A stretch of DNA of 64,000 nucleotides from JAKOQB01 sp036824465 (GCA_036824465.1 DAITAC010000006.1:1-64000); one strand, 5' to 3'. Counted from the stretch's first letter, positions 33,756 through 42,125 are shown. Notes: generated by a model not told the origin, from the letters alone. A program made the numbers and translations.

Positions 33756-34232
33756 ATGAGGAAGCAATTGGTAGCCCTGCTGTGGATTGCCGCGACGTTC
33801 GCCATGCCGTGCGCCTGGTCTCAGGACAAGAACGCCGACGCCATTGACATGCAGGCGCTGAAGAACGCGGTCGCAACGGACAAGAGGGCGCTGGTGAAAT
33901 CGACGCTCGATCTCACCGCTGCCGAGGCGAAGAAATTCTGGCCGATGTATGACGCGTACCAGCGCAGTGTCGACGCGATCAACCGCCGGCGCACCGCCGC
34001 ACTTGAAGGCTTGATCGCCCTGGACAAGCCGATGTCGCAGCCCTTCGCCCGGAATCTCGCGAATGAATTGATGGCCACCGACGAGGCTGAAGTGAGAGCG
34101 CGCCGGACACTCCACAACCGGGTTCTGAAAGCGTTGCCGGCCAAGAAGGCGGCGCGCTACCTGCAACTCGAATCGAAAGTACGCGCGGTGCAGGCCTACG
34201 ACATCGCATCGACATTCCCTCTGGTGAAATGA
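33756..34232 (+). CDS. Exported hypothetical protein
   Basis: A 158-aa periplasmic protein: signal peptide LVALLWIAATFAMPCAWSQ, then an all-helical soluble part (KRALVKSTLDLTAAEAKKFW, ARRTLHNRVLKALPAKKAAR, YLQLESKVRAVQAYDIAST). The LTAAEAKKFWPMYDAYQ segment is reminiscent of the LTxxQ-type helices of Spy/CpxP-like proteins, but I did not recognise a named family. A good AAGGAAC site precedes the ATG. Function unknown. Confidence 0.7.
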   Translation: MRKQLVALLWIAATFAMPCAWSQDKNADAIDMQALKNAVATDKRALVKSTLDLTAAEAKKFWPMYDAYQRSVDAINRRRTAALEGLIALDKPMSQPFARNLANELMATDEAEVRARRTLHNRVLKALPAKKAARYLQLESKVRAVQAYDIASTFPLVK

Positions 34233-34340
34233 CGACGGCGCCGGTCCGCACGCCCGGCGGACGATCGGGCGTGGAGCATCAGGCAATGCTCATGCGCGCC
34301 ATCACGCTCGGCCAGATTGAGCACCGGCGCTGCGGCTGAT

Positions 34341-36332
34341 CTATACGTCGGCTTCGACTTCGTCGCCGTGCTCTTCGATCCAGGTGCGGCGGCTTTGCGC
34401 CTCGGCGCGGCCCATCAGCATTGTCATCGTCGAGCGAGTCTGTGCGAGGTCGACTTCGCCGAGCCCGACTGGCAGCAGACGCCGCGTGTCGGGGCTCATG
34501 GTGGTCTCCCATAGCTGCTCGGCGCTCATCTCGCCCAGGCCCTTGAAGCGCGCGATGTTCCAGCTGCCGTCGCGCACGCCTTCGTCAACCAGTTTTTCCA
34601 GTGTCGCGTCGAGTTCGGCATCGTCGAGGCAATAAACGCGGCGCGCCGGCCGCTTGCCATGCGCCGGAACGTCGACACGAAACAGCGGCGGCCGCGCGAC
34701 GTACACGTGGCCGCGCTCGACCAGGCGCGGAAAGTGGCGGAAGAACAGCGTCAGTAGAAGAACCTGGATGTGGGAGCCGTCGACGTCCGCATCGGCAAGG
34801 ATGCAGACCTTGCCATAGCGCAGCGACGCGAAGTCGACTTCGTCCTCCGGGCCATGCGGATCGACGCCGATTGCGACCGAGATGTCGTGCACCTCGGCAT
34901 TGGCAAACAGGCGATCGCGCTCGACCTCCCAGGTGTTCAGCACCTTGCCGCGCAACGGCAGGATCGCCTGGTATTCCTTATCGCGCCCCATCTTGGCCGA
35001 ACCGCCGGCCGAGTCGCCCTCGACGAGAAAAAGCTCGTTACGTTCGATCTCGGTCGATTCACAATCCGTCAACTTGCCTGGCAGCACCGCGACGGCCGAG
35101 CCTTTCTTCTTCTCGATCCTTTGCGACGCGCGTGCACGCGCCTGCGCCTGCCGGATCACCAGTTCGGCAAGCTTGCGGCCGTACTCAGGGTGCTGATTGA
35201 GCCAGAACTCCAGTTGCGGCCTGACGAACGAGGCCACCAGTCGCACGGCATCACGGCTGTTCAGTCGCTCCTTGATCTGACCCTGGAACTGGGGATCAAG
35301 CACCTTGGTGGTCAGCACGAAGCTCACACGCCCATAGACATCCTCGGGCAGCAGCTTCACTCCCTTGGGCAGCATGTTGTGCGCATCGACAAATGCGCGC
35401 ACGGCGTTGAACATGCCCTCGCGCAGCCCGGATTCGTGCGTGCCGCCCGCCGGTGTCGGGATCAGGTTCACGTAGGACTCGCGCGCCACCGGGCCTTCTT
35501 CCGTCCAGGCCAGCACCCAGCGAGCGCCCTCGCCTTCCGCAAAGGTTTCATCATCCGCAGCGGCATAGCCCTCGGATTCGAACAAGGGCAACAGCGGTTC
35601 GCCGCCGAGGCATGCCGACAGGTACTCCTGCAGGCCGCCGTTGTAGCGCCAGCGTTGCTCGGCACCGGTCTTCTCGACGCGCAGCGAGACCTCCGTGCCG
35701 GGCAGCAGCACGGCCTTGCTGCGCAACAGCCGCTCCAGTTCTTCGATCGACACCGTGGCCGTGTCGAAGTACTTCGCGTTCGGCCACACGGTCACGCGCG
35801 TGCCGGTCGCTTTCTCCCCCGACCTGCGAGCGCGCGAGCGCAGCGTTTCCTTCACATCGCCGTCAGCAAAACCGACGGTGTGGACCTTGCCGTCGCGCCA
35901 GACGGTGACGTCGAGCCGTGCCGCCAGCGCATTCGTGACCGACACGCCCACACCGTGCAAGCCGCCGGAGAACGAATACACGCCCCCGGCGCGCTTGTCG
36001 AACTTGCCCCCGGCGTGCAGGCGCGTGAACACGATCTCAATCACTGGCGCCTTCTCTTCCGGATGCAGGCCAACCGGAATGCCGCGGCCGTCATCTTCGA
36101 CGCTCACACTGCCGTCGGCATGCATGGTCACATCGATGTGCGCGCCGAATCCCGAAAGAATTTCATCGGCGGCGTTGTCGATCACCTCCTGCACGATGTG
36201 CAACGGGCTGTCGGTGCGCGTATACATGCCCGGCCGCTGCTTGACCGGTTCCAGTCCGCGCAACACCCGGATCGAGGCTTCGCCGTACTCGGCACTGACG
36301 CGTCCGGCACGTGGGCGTGGTGCAGTCGTCAT
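34341..36332 (-). CDS. parE: DNA topoisomerase IV subunit B
   Basis: ATPase subunit of topoisomerase IV, 663 aa. GHKL motifs: EVIDNAADE, DDGRGIPVG, GGKFDKRAG and GGLHGVGVSVTNAL; TOPRIM motifs LVEGDSAGGSAKMGRDKEYQ and LADADVDGSHI; C-terminal QLWETTMSPDTRRLLPV. GyrB would have about 150 extra residues in the TOPRIM region and be longer, so ParE is preferred. It lies next to two DnaA-box-like sites and a tRNA gene. Partner parC is at 29807-32116. Confidence 0.94.
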   Translation of the reverse strand: MTTAPRPRAGRVSAEYGEASIRVLRGLEPVKQRPGMYTRTDSPLHIVQEVIDNAADEILSGFGAHIDVTMHADGSVSVEDDGRGIPVGLHPEEKAPVIEIVFTRLHAGGKFDKRAGGVYSFSGGLHGVGVSVTNALAARLDVTVWRDGKVHTVGFADGDVKETLRSRARRSGEKATGTRVTVWPNAKYFDTATVSIEELERLLRSKAVLLPGTEVSLRVEKTGAEQRWRYNGGLQEYLSACLGGEPLLPLFESEGYAAADDETFAEGEGARWVLAWTEEGPVARESYVNLIPTPAGGTHESGLREGMFNAVRAFVDAHNMLPKGVKLLPEDVYGRVSFVLTTKVLDPQFQGQIKERLNSRDAVRLVASFVRPQLEFWLNQHPEYGRKLAELVIRQAQARARASQRIEKKKGSAVAVLPGKLTDCESTEIERNELFLVEGDSAGGSAKMGRDKEYQAILPLRGKVLNTWEVERDRLFANAEVHDISVAIGVDPHGPEDEVDFASLRYGKVCILADADVDGSHIQVLLLTLFFRHFPRLVERGHVYVARPPLFRVDVPAHGKRPARRVYCLDDAELDATLEKLVDEGVRDGSWNIARFKGLGEMSAEQLWETTMSPDTRRLLPVGLGEVDLAQTRSTMTMLMGRAEAQSRRTWIEEHGDEVEADV

Positions 36333-36362
36333 ACTGAAATCGAACAGTCGGAACAGAATCAG

Positions 36363-36410
36363 TTATCCACAGAATCTGTGGAAAAGTTTGAGATCGTGCC
36401 ACGTGAAACA
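36363..36410. promoter_or_regulatory. Two inverted DnaA-box-like sites and a degenerate parS-like palindrome upstream of parE
   Basis: TTATCCACA (36363-36371), an exact match to the strong DnaA box, and TTTTCCACA on the opposite strand (36377-36385) form a back-to-back pair. Eight bases on, CGTGCCACGTGAAACA (36395-36410) matches the parS consensus TGTTTCACGTGAAACA at 13 of 16 positions, with one half-site perfect. They lie 30-80 bp upstream of the parE start and could couple parE expression to the cell cycle, or be chance. Confidence 0.55.
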
Positions 36411-36514
36411 AGATGCGGCGCGGCTTGAGCCAGCGTGCATGATGCTTGCGCAGTGTTCGGTCTCCCTCTGAAAAGCCGCCGAATTCTACGAGGGTGCGCC
36501 GTATACTCGCCGCG

Positions 36515-36589
36515 CTCACCGTAGTTCAATGGATAGAACAGGGTCCTCCTAAGACTCAGATGCAGGTTCGATTCCTGCCGGTGAGGCCA
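36515..36589 (+). tRNA. tRNA-Arg (anticodon CCT)
   Basis: Complete cloverleaf including encoded CCA. Acceptor CTCACCG pairs with CGGTGAG (36579-36585), discriminator G36586. D arm GTTC-GAAC, anticodon stem GGGTC/GACTC with loop CTCCTAA (anticodon CCT, reads AGG), T arm GCAGG-TTCGATT-CCTGC. A TATACT -10-like box is at 36502-36507, seven bases before the mature 5' end. It lies between parE and orn, on the opposite strand to both. Confidence 0.95.
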
Positions 36590-36661
36590 GGTTCGGCAAA
36601 GATTCGAAGGTCGAGACGCGGGTCTCGCGCAGGCACCGCTGGAAGACGGACCGCGCACTGC

Positions 36662-37270
36662 TCAGCACTTCATCATCTGCACCCGGTAGTGCCTCAGTTC
36701 CTCGATCGACTCGTAGATGTCGGCCAGCGCTTCGTGCCGGCTTTTCTTTTCGAAGGACCGGTACACAGCCGGCGACCAGCGCCGCGCGAGTTCCTTCAGC
36801 GTGCTGACATCGAGATTGCGGTAATGAAAGAATGCCTCGAGCTGCGGCATCCAGCGCGCCATGAAGCGGCGATCCTGGCAGATCGAGTTGCCGGCCATCG
36901 GCGACTTTCGCGGCGGAACAAGGCACGACAGGAATTCGATCAGCGTGCGTTCGGCCTGCGCTTCGTCGATCGTCGATGCACGCACCCGCGCGGTCAGGCC
37001 GGAACGACCGTGCGTGGAACGGTTCCATTCATCCATCGCGTCGAGCACCGCGTCCGGTTGAAAGACCGCGATCACCGGACCCTCGGCGATCACCTGCAAC
37101 TGCGAATCCGTGACAACGACGGCGATCTCGATCACGCGATCGGAATCGGGATTCAGGCCGCTCATCTCCATGTCGACCCACACAAGGTTGTTCTCGTCAT
37201 AGTGGCCGGACCGTGCGATCGCTGCACCGGTGCTCGCCGCCGCCTGTGAGATAATTTTTTCCTGATTCAT
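36662..37270 (-). CDS. orn: Oligoribonuclease (DEDDh exonuclease)
   Basis: Degrades short RNAs (2-5 nt), including the c-di-GMP breakdown product pGpG. The DEDD pattern is WVDMEMSGLNPDSDRVIEI (D and E), MDEWNRSTH, MAGNSICQDRRFM and SRHEALADI. It is 202 aa, about 20 longer than E. coli Orn, because of an N-terminal addition (QEKIISQAAASTGAAIARSG) ahead of the usual NNLVWVDMEM start. No later start codon was seen before that motif, so the extension is probably real. Confidence 0.93.
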   Translation of the reverse strand: MNQEKIISQAAASTGAAIARSGHYDENNLVWVDMEMSGLNPDSDRVIEIAVVVTDSQLQVIAEGPVIAVFQPDAVLDAMDEWNRSTHGRSGLTARVRASTIDEAQAERTLIEFLSCLVPPRKSPMAGNSICQDRRFMARWMPQLEAFFHYRNLDVSTLKELARRWSPAVYRSFEKKSRHEALADIYESIEELRHYRVQMMKC

Positions 37271-37341
37271 CGCTCATTCACCGCCGCTGATTGTCGCATG
37301 CACATTGCATCCACGGCAGGCGTGCAGAGTTCCGACACCTG

Positions 37342-38604
37342 ATGGCTACAAGTTTCACCATCACATTCGTGGCGCTGCTGCTGCTCATGCTCGGCCTGAA
37401 GTACTGGCTGGCGATGCGGCAGATGCGCCACGTCGCCGCGCATGCAGACGCGGTGCCGGAACAATTCGCCGACCGCGTCAACCTTGAGGCACATCGGAAG
37501 GCGGCGTCCTACACGATTGCCAAGCAGCGCTTCGGTCTTATCGAGACGGCCGTCGGAACGGCGGTGCTGATCGCGCTGACGCTGCTCGGAGGGATCGATC
37601 GGCTCAGCGCCTGGGCTGGGAATCTGGTCGGACAAGGCTTCGCGTTCCAGATGCTGATCGTGGCCGCGGTGCTCGTGCTGGTCAGCCTGATCGATCTGCC
37701 CTTCTCCTGGTACCGGCAGTTTTCACTCGAACAAGCGTACGGCTTCAATCGGATGACGCCGCGCCTGTTCCTCACCGACCTGGCGAAGTCCGTGCTGCTG
37801 GCCATCGCGCTTGGCCTGCCGATTCTCGCGATCGTGCTTTGGCTGATGCAGAAGGCCGGAACCCTGTGGTGGATCTACGCGTGGCTGGTATGGGGCGCGT
37901 TCAGCCTGCTGATCATGGTGCTGTATCCGACGCTGATTGCGCCGCTGTTCAACAAGTTCGAGCCGCTGAAGGATGCATCGCTCGCCGAGCGCGTGCAGCG
38001 GCTCCTGACGCGCACCGGCTTCTCCAGCAAGGGTGTGTTTGTGATGGACGGCTCGAGGCGCTCCAGCCATGGCAATGCGTATTTCACCGGGCTGGGCCGC
38101 GCCAAGCGCGTGGTGTTCTTCGATACGCTGGTACAGCGCCTGTCGGCGCCGGAGATCGAGGCCGTCCTGGCGCACGAACTGGGTCACTTCAGGCTGAAAC
38201 ACATCACCAAGCGGCTGGTCGTCTCATTCGCATCCAGTCTGGCATTGCTTGCGCTGCTGGGCTGGCTGGCGAACCAGACCTGGTTCTATCAAGGCCTGGG
38301 CGTGACGCCATCGCTCGATGCGCGCAACGATGGGCTGGCGCTTGTGCTCTTCATGCTCGTGCTGCCGGTGTTCACGTTCCTGCTGGCCCCGCTCGCGAGC
38401 ATGTTTTCGCGCAAGCACGAGTTCGAGGCCGACGCATTCGCGGCCCGCCATGCGTCGGCACCTGATCTGGTCGCGGCGCTGGTGAAGCTCTACGAAGACA
38501 ACGCCGCTACCTTGACGCCCGACCCGGTGCACTCCGCGTTCTATGATTCGCATCCGCCAGCAACGATTCGCATCGAGCGGCTGCTGGCCGCGAGCCTGAG
38601 ATGA
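37342..38604 (+). CDS. M48-family membrane metalloprotease (Ste24/HtpX-like)
   Basis: A zinc protease of 420 aa starting at ATG 37342. About seven membrane segments; the zinc motif HELGH starts near residue 278, and the third ligand is in EFEADAFAARH. It resembles the CAAX-prenyl-protease-like Ste24 group, which in bacteria likely clears misfolded membrane proteins. The sequence matches up to the assembly gap; the last residues (ATIRIERLLAASLR) end eight bases before it. Confidence 0.9.
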   Translation: MATSFTITFVALLLLMLGLKYWLAMRQMRHVAAHADAVPEQFADRVNLEAHRKAASYTIAKQRFGLIETAVGTAVLIALTLLGGIDRLSAWAGNLVGQGFAFQMLIVAAVLVLVSLIDLPFSWYRQFSLEQAYGFNRMTPRLFLTDLAKSVLLAIALGLPILAIVLWLMQKAGTLWWIYAWLVWGAFSLLIMVLYPTLIAPLFNKFEPLKDASLAERVQRLLTRTGFSSKGVFVMDGSRRSSHGNAYFTGLGRAKRVVFFDTLVQRLSAPEIEAVLAHELGHFRLKHITKRLVVSFASSLALLALLGWLANQTWFYQGLGVTPSLDARNDGLALVLFMLVLPVFTFLLAPLASMFSRKHEFEADAFAARHASAPDLVAALVKLYEDNAATLTPDPVHSAFYDSHPPATIRIERLLAASLR

Positions 38605-38612
38605 AGCGGCTG

Positions 38613-38712
38613 NNNNNNNNNNNNNNNNNNNNNNNNNNNNNNNNNNNNNNNNNNNNNNNNNNNNNNNNNNNNNNNNNNNNNNNNNNNNNNNNNNNNNNNN
38701 NNNNNNNNNNNN
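38613..38712. other. Assembly gap of 100 N with duplicated 55-bp flanks
   Basis: The 55 bp at 38558-38612 are repeated identically at 38713-38767, on either side of 100 N. This is what results when two contigs sharing a k-mer of 55 bases are scaffolded without merging. The true sequence probably runs continuously, with no missing bases, from 38612 to the base after 38767. Confidence 0.9.
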
Positions 38713-38817
38713 CAGCAACGATTCGCATCGAGCGGCTGCTGGCCGCGAGCCTGAGATGAAGCGGCTGATGGCCGCGAGTGCAAATTGAAACCGTCGCTCA
38801 CCGCCGCGGCGTGATCG

Positions 38818-39171
38818 ATGCTCACACGCACTGAACTGCTATCGCGTCATTGCGCTCCGCTCCAGAGCGGCGCGCTGAGCGAGATTCAGGTACGCGAGCA
38901 ATTGGCGGCGCTGCCCGACTGGAACCTGCACGATGGCAGCATTGTCCGGGCGTATCGATTCGCCAATTACTACGAGACGATCGCCTTCATCAACGCGCTC
39001 GCCTGGATGATCCATCGCGAGGATCATCACCCGGACCTGGTCGTGGGCTACAACCGCTGCGAGGTCCGCTTCAACACGCATTCGGTAAACGGCATCTCGG
39101 AGAACGACTTCATCTGTGCCGCGAAATCCGATGCGATCCAAGCGCAGCAGTTTGGCAGCGGCGCTGCATGA
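38818..39171 (+). CDS. phhB: 4a-hydroxytetrahydrobiopterin dehydratase
   Basis: Recycles the pterin cofactor after phenylalanine hydroxylation (pterin-4a-carbinolamine dehydratase), 117 aa. Core motif HREDHHPDLVVGYNRCEVRFNTHS contains the two active-site histidines. No phhA is nearby. The stop overlaps the rsgA start by four bases (ATGA), and the same gene order is known in other Betaproteobacteria. Confidence 0.93.
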   Translation: MLTRTELLSRHCAPLQSGALSEIQVREQLAALPDWNLHDGSIVRAYRFANYYETIAFINALAWMIHREDHHPDLVVGYNRCEVRFNTHSVNGISENDFICAAKSDAIQAQQFGSGAA

Positions 39172-40070
39172 GTGAAGTGGCGCCCTTCGCTGCCCCATCA
39201 ACGGCGCGCGTCGTTTCCAGTTACGGCAGGCACTATCTGATTGAAACCGCGGAAGGCGTACTGCTGAAAGCCAGCCGCCGCGGCAAGCGCGGTGATGTCA
39301 TTGTCGGCGACCAGGTGCGCTACGCATCAGCTGGCGAAGGGGAAGCGGTGATCGACGCGGTCCTGCCGCGCCGCAGCCTGCTGTTTCGTGCTGATGATCA
39401 GCGCGCCAAGGAGATGGCAGCCAATGTCGACCAGATGGCGATCGTGTTCGCGTCTCAGCCCGCATCCAACATCCGGTTTGTCTGGCGTGCACTGGCCGCA
39501 GCGCGAACGGCCGGCATTGACGGCATGGTGATTCTGAACAAGATCGATATGCCTGGAGCAGCCGAGGCGAAGGCGCGGCTCGAACAGTTGCAGGCACTCG
39601 GTTACCGCACGCTGGCGATCAGTGCGAAGCGCGATCCGCAAGGCACCCAGCGCACACTCCTGCCGTTCTTGGCCGGACGCGCGACCCTGCTGGTCGGCCA
39701 GTCCGGGATGGGCAAGTCGACGCTGCTCAATCTGCTGGTCCCTGGGGCCAACGTCCGTACACAGGAGTTTTCGCGCCACCTGAATCTCGGCAAGCAGACG
39801 ACGACATCGACGCGCTGGTTTGCGCTGGGTGCCAGCGGGGCGCTGATCGATTCGCCAGGATTCCAGGCGTTTGGTCTGTCGCATCTCGACTTCGACAGCC
39901 TGGTGGCTGCATTTCCGGAGTTCCAACCGTATCTGGGCCATTGCCGCTTCCTCGACTGCCAGCACGTGACCGAGCCGGACTGCGCGATTCGCGTGGCGGT
40001 CGACAAAGGCAGCATCGACGGACAGCGCTATTCGTTCTACCGCGAACTGCTGGCAGAGAGCGCGCGATGA
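39168..40070 (+). CDS. rsgA: Small ribosomal subunit biogenesis GTPase RsgA
   Basis: A circularly permuted GTPase for late 30S maturation, 300 aa. OB-fold at the N-terminus (ARVVSSYGRHYLIETAEGVLLKA), G4 NKID, P-loop GQSGMGKST at residues 177-185, then the G3 DSPGF; permutation is shown by G4 preceding the P-loop. A zinc site near residue 258 has CRFLDCQHVTEPDC. Start ATG 39168 overlaps phhB; stop overlaps the following DUF2007 gene. Confidence 0.95.
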   Translation: MSEVAPFAAPSTARVVSSYGRHYLIETAEGVLLKASRRGKRGDVIVGDQVRYASAGEGEAVIDAVLPRRSLLFRADDQRAKEMAANVDQMAIVFASQPASNIRFVWRALAAARTAGIDGMVILNKIDMPGAAEAKARLEQLQALGYRTLAISAKRDPQGTQRTLLPFLAGRATLLVGQSGMGKSTLLNLLVPGANVRTQEFSRHLNLGKQTTTSTRWFALGASGALIDSPGFQAFGLSHLDFDSLVAAFPEFQPYLGHCRFLDCQHVTEPDCAIRVAVDKGSIDGQRYSFYRELLAESAR

Positions 40071-40372
40071 AACTGCTGATCCGCTGCGATCAGACGTTAC
40101 AGGCCGCCCATGTCGCGAACGCCCTGCGCGCCGCCGGGATAGCCTGCGAAGTGCGCAACACCATGTTGTCGAGTGCGATCGGCGACATTCCGTGGCTTGA
40201 ATGCGCGCCGCAGATCTGGATTGTGAACGACCCCGACGAAATTCGCGCACGAATGTTGCTGCGCGAACTGATGCAGCCCGTCATTGGGCCAACCTGGCGC
40301 TGCGCGCAATGCGGTGAAGAACTGGAACCGCAGTTCGGCGCGTGCTGGGCGTGCGGCGCCCAGCGCATTTGA
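40067..40372 (+). CDS. DUF2007 domain protein with C-terminal zinc ribbon
   Basis: A 101-aa protein. The N-terminal 70 residues (LIRCDQTLQAAHVANALRAAGI.., PQIWIVNDPDEIRAR) form the small alpha/beta DUF2007 (putative signal-transducing) fold. The tail CAQCGEELEPQFGACWACG is a two-CxxC zinc ribbon. It overlaps rsgA by four bases and may influence ribosome assembly or be a stress-linked regulator; function unproven. Confidence 0.82.
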   Translation: MKLLIRCDQTLQAAHVANALRAAGIACEVRNTMLSSAIGDIPWLECAPQIWIVNDPDEIRARMLLRELMQPVIGPTWRCAQCGEELEPQFGACWACGAQRI

Positions 40373-40375
40373 CGG

Positions 40376-41332
40376 TCAGGTCAGCCAGCCCGCCAGCGAC
40401 AACGCCAGCAACACAATCAACCACAGTATCAATCCGCGCCAGACTAGTCCGACCACGGATCGCGGGGTGTTTGAGTCGGGCTCGCGCAGCCCCGCGCCTT
40501 CCTGTCCCGGTTCGTCGAAGTAGCGTGCGGATGCATTCGCATCCATGATGCGCGTGCCGAGCGCGCCGCTCGCCGCCCCAAGCACCACGGCACGCGCGTC
40601 GACACCGGGGAATCCGCCAACACCCTTGACCTTGCGCCAGCAGTAAATGGCGCCTTCGAAATCGCCGACAATTGCAAACCCAAGCGCCGTCATGCGCGCC
40701 GGCGCCCAATCGATCCACGCAAAGGCTTTCTGCGCAAAGCGTCCGAATTCATCGGTCGGCAGCGTGCTGCGCGTGGGCCGATTCCAGCGACGCGCGACAT
40801 AGTCAGCCAGACGATAGAACACCGGGCCGGTCGGGCCGGGGAGCACAACAAACCAGAAGAACACACCGAATACATGCCGGTGTGCAAGAAGCAGGCCGTA
40901 CTCGATCGCCTGCCGCACGACTTCGTCGGCTTCGAGATCGGCTGCGCTGTAGCCCTCCTGCGACTGGCTCTTCCACGCGGTCAGTTCGCGGCGCGCACCA
41001 TTGAGATCGCCATTTGCTATCGCGATCTGGATTTCAGTGAACGGATGGCTGAACTGGCGGAAGCCAAGCGTGAAATAGAGCACCAGCAGGTTGAGCGCCA
41101 GCGCCAGAAACCACGACACGGATACGGCGAAGGCGTAGACGATGCCGGTCGCGATGGTGGCGCCCGCCACGACCAGCAGCCACGCGTAGACACCGTGCCG
41201 GGGCGACCCTGCGTTCAAATTGCGTTCAGCGCCATCGGCGACCCACGCGGCACCGGCGTACAGCGGGTTGCGCGCCGGCACCGGGCGCACCTGCTCAATC
41301 AGCAAGGTCAGCAGCAATGCGATCCAGCCCAC
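40376..41332 (-). CDS. CobD/CbiB-like membrane protein
   Basis: A 318-aa membrane protein similar to adenosylcobinamide-phosphate synthase: FRQFSHPFTEIQIAIANGD, ARRELTAWKS, EYGLLLAHRHVFGVFFWFVVLPGPTGPVFYRLADYV, APARMTALGFAIVGDFEGAI. No other cobalamin gene is nearby, and the gene is conserved next to this NUDIX gene, so it may serve a different amide-forming or housekeeping role. It and the downstream genes run on the minus strand after rplS. Confidence 0.78.
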   Translation of the reverse strand: MGWIALLLTLLIEQVRPVPARNPLYAGAAWVADGAERNLNAGSPRHGVYAWLLVVAGATIATGIVYAFAVSVSWFLALALNLLVLYFTLGFRQFSHPFTEIQIAIANGDLNGARRELTAWKSQSQEGYSAADLEADEVVRQAIEYGLLLAHRHVFGVFFWFVVLPGPTGPVFYRLADYVARRWNRPTRSTLPTDEFGRFAQKAFAWIDWAPARMTALGFAIVGDFEGAIYCWRKVKGVGGFPGVDARAVVLGAASGALGTRIMDANASARYFDEPGQEGAGLREPDSNTPRSVVGLVWRGLILWLIVLLALSLAGWLT

Positions 41333-41355
41333 TATGGCCTCCGTGCGGGACGATT

Positions 41356-42090
41356 CTATGCGGCAAGCAGGTGGTAGAAGTTTCGCAGCATTGCCGCGGT
41401 CGCGCCCCAGATGAAATAGCGGCGCGCGGCACGCGGATCAGCGTAGGGCATTGCGTAGAAGGTGCGACTGATGCCGCCAATCTCGAGACGGCGACGTTCG
41501 TGGTTTGCAGGATCCATCAGATAGGCGAGCGGCACTTCGAAGGCCTCTTCAACTTCAAAGGCATCAAGCGTGAGGCTGAACTCGCGCTCGATCAGGGCAA
41601 CCACGGGGGTGACGTGGTAGCCGGTGATGGTCACGTAGCGCGGCAACATGCCGATGACATCGACGACGTCTGGTGCGAGTCCAATCTCTTCACGCGACTC
41701 ACGCAAGGCGGTGGCGACCGCATCGCTATCAACATCATCCATGCGACCGCCGGGGAAACTGATCTGCCCGGCGTGGTCGTGCAGATGAGAGGTGCGCTTT
41801 GTCAGCAGAACCGACACCTGCGATGCACGCACAACAAGGGGAATGAGCACGGACGCCGGCCGCGGCGGCTGATCCAGAAGGGCGAGCTTCTCGTCGCCGG
41901 TCATCTCGGGTTGCCACGCAGGCGGAACCGCCAGCCGGGTGCGCAGAGCGCCCGGCAGCAGGCGATCGAGCGGCACTGCAAAGCCGCGCGCGCCGGGATC
42001 GGCAAACGCGTCGTCCAGCGGAACCGCCTCCGGATCGAGGACCGGACGCCACCGCGCGGTCGAAGCGGAACGCGGCGTCAGATCGGACAT
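41356..42090 (-). CDS. NUDIX hydrolase, CoA pyrophosphatase type (NudL-like)
   Basis: A 244-aa enzyme predicted to hydrolyse CoA or oxidised CoA. The CoA-specific UPF0035 segment LLTKRTSHLHDHAGQISF leads into the NUDIX box GGRMDDVDSDAVATAL with RESREEIGL. An N-terminal 60-residue stretch of variable sequence precedes the fold. ATG 42090 begins at MSDLTPRSAS. It lies downstream of the rplS hairpin. Confidence 0.9.
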   Translation of the reverse strand: MSDLTPRSASTARWRPVLDPEAVPLDDAFADPGARGFAVPLDRLLPGALRTRLAVPPAWQPEMTGDEKLALLDQPPRPASVLIPLVVRASQVSVLLTKRTSHLHDHAGQISFPGGRMDDVDSDAVATALRESREEIGLAPDVVDVIGMLPRYVTITGYHVTPVVALIEREFSLTLDAFEVEEAFEVPLAYLMDPANHERRRLEIGGISRTFYAMPYADPRAARRYFIWGATAAMLRNFYHLLAA

Positions 42091-42101
42091 GCGGGAATGC
42101 C

Positions 42102-42125
42102 GCGGCGCCGCCTGCGAGGCGCCGC
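42102..42125 (-). terminator. Hairpin between rplS and the NUDIX gene
   Basis: GCGGCGCC (42102-42109) and GGCGCCGC (42118-42125) form an 8-bp perfect stem with an 8-base loop, 11 bases after the rplS stop codon. It has no T-run on the minus strand. It may partially end the rpsP-rplS transcript. Confidence 0.4.

Noticed and set aside
34341..36332. GyrB instead of ParE
   Set aside because: At 663 aa it lacks the large insertion of gram-negative GyrB, and a matching ParC lies nearby.
36363..36410. Chromosome origin oriC
   Set aside because: Two DnaA boxes and one degenerate parS match are too few, there is no AT-rich unwinding element, and dnaA, dnaN, gyrB, parAB and gidA are not nearby.
40376..41332. 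Part of a cobalamin biosynthesis operon
   Set aside because: No other cobalamin gene in the neighbourhood; only the CbiB-like gene itself is present.
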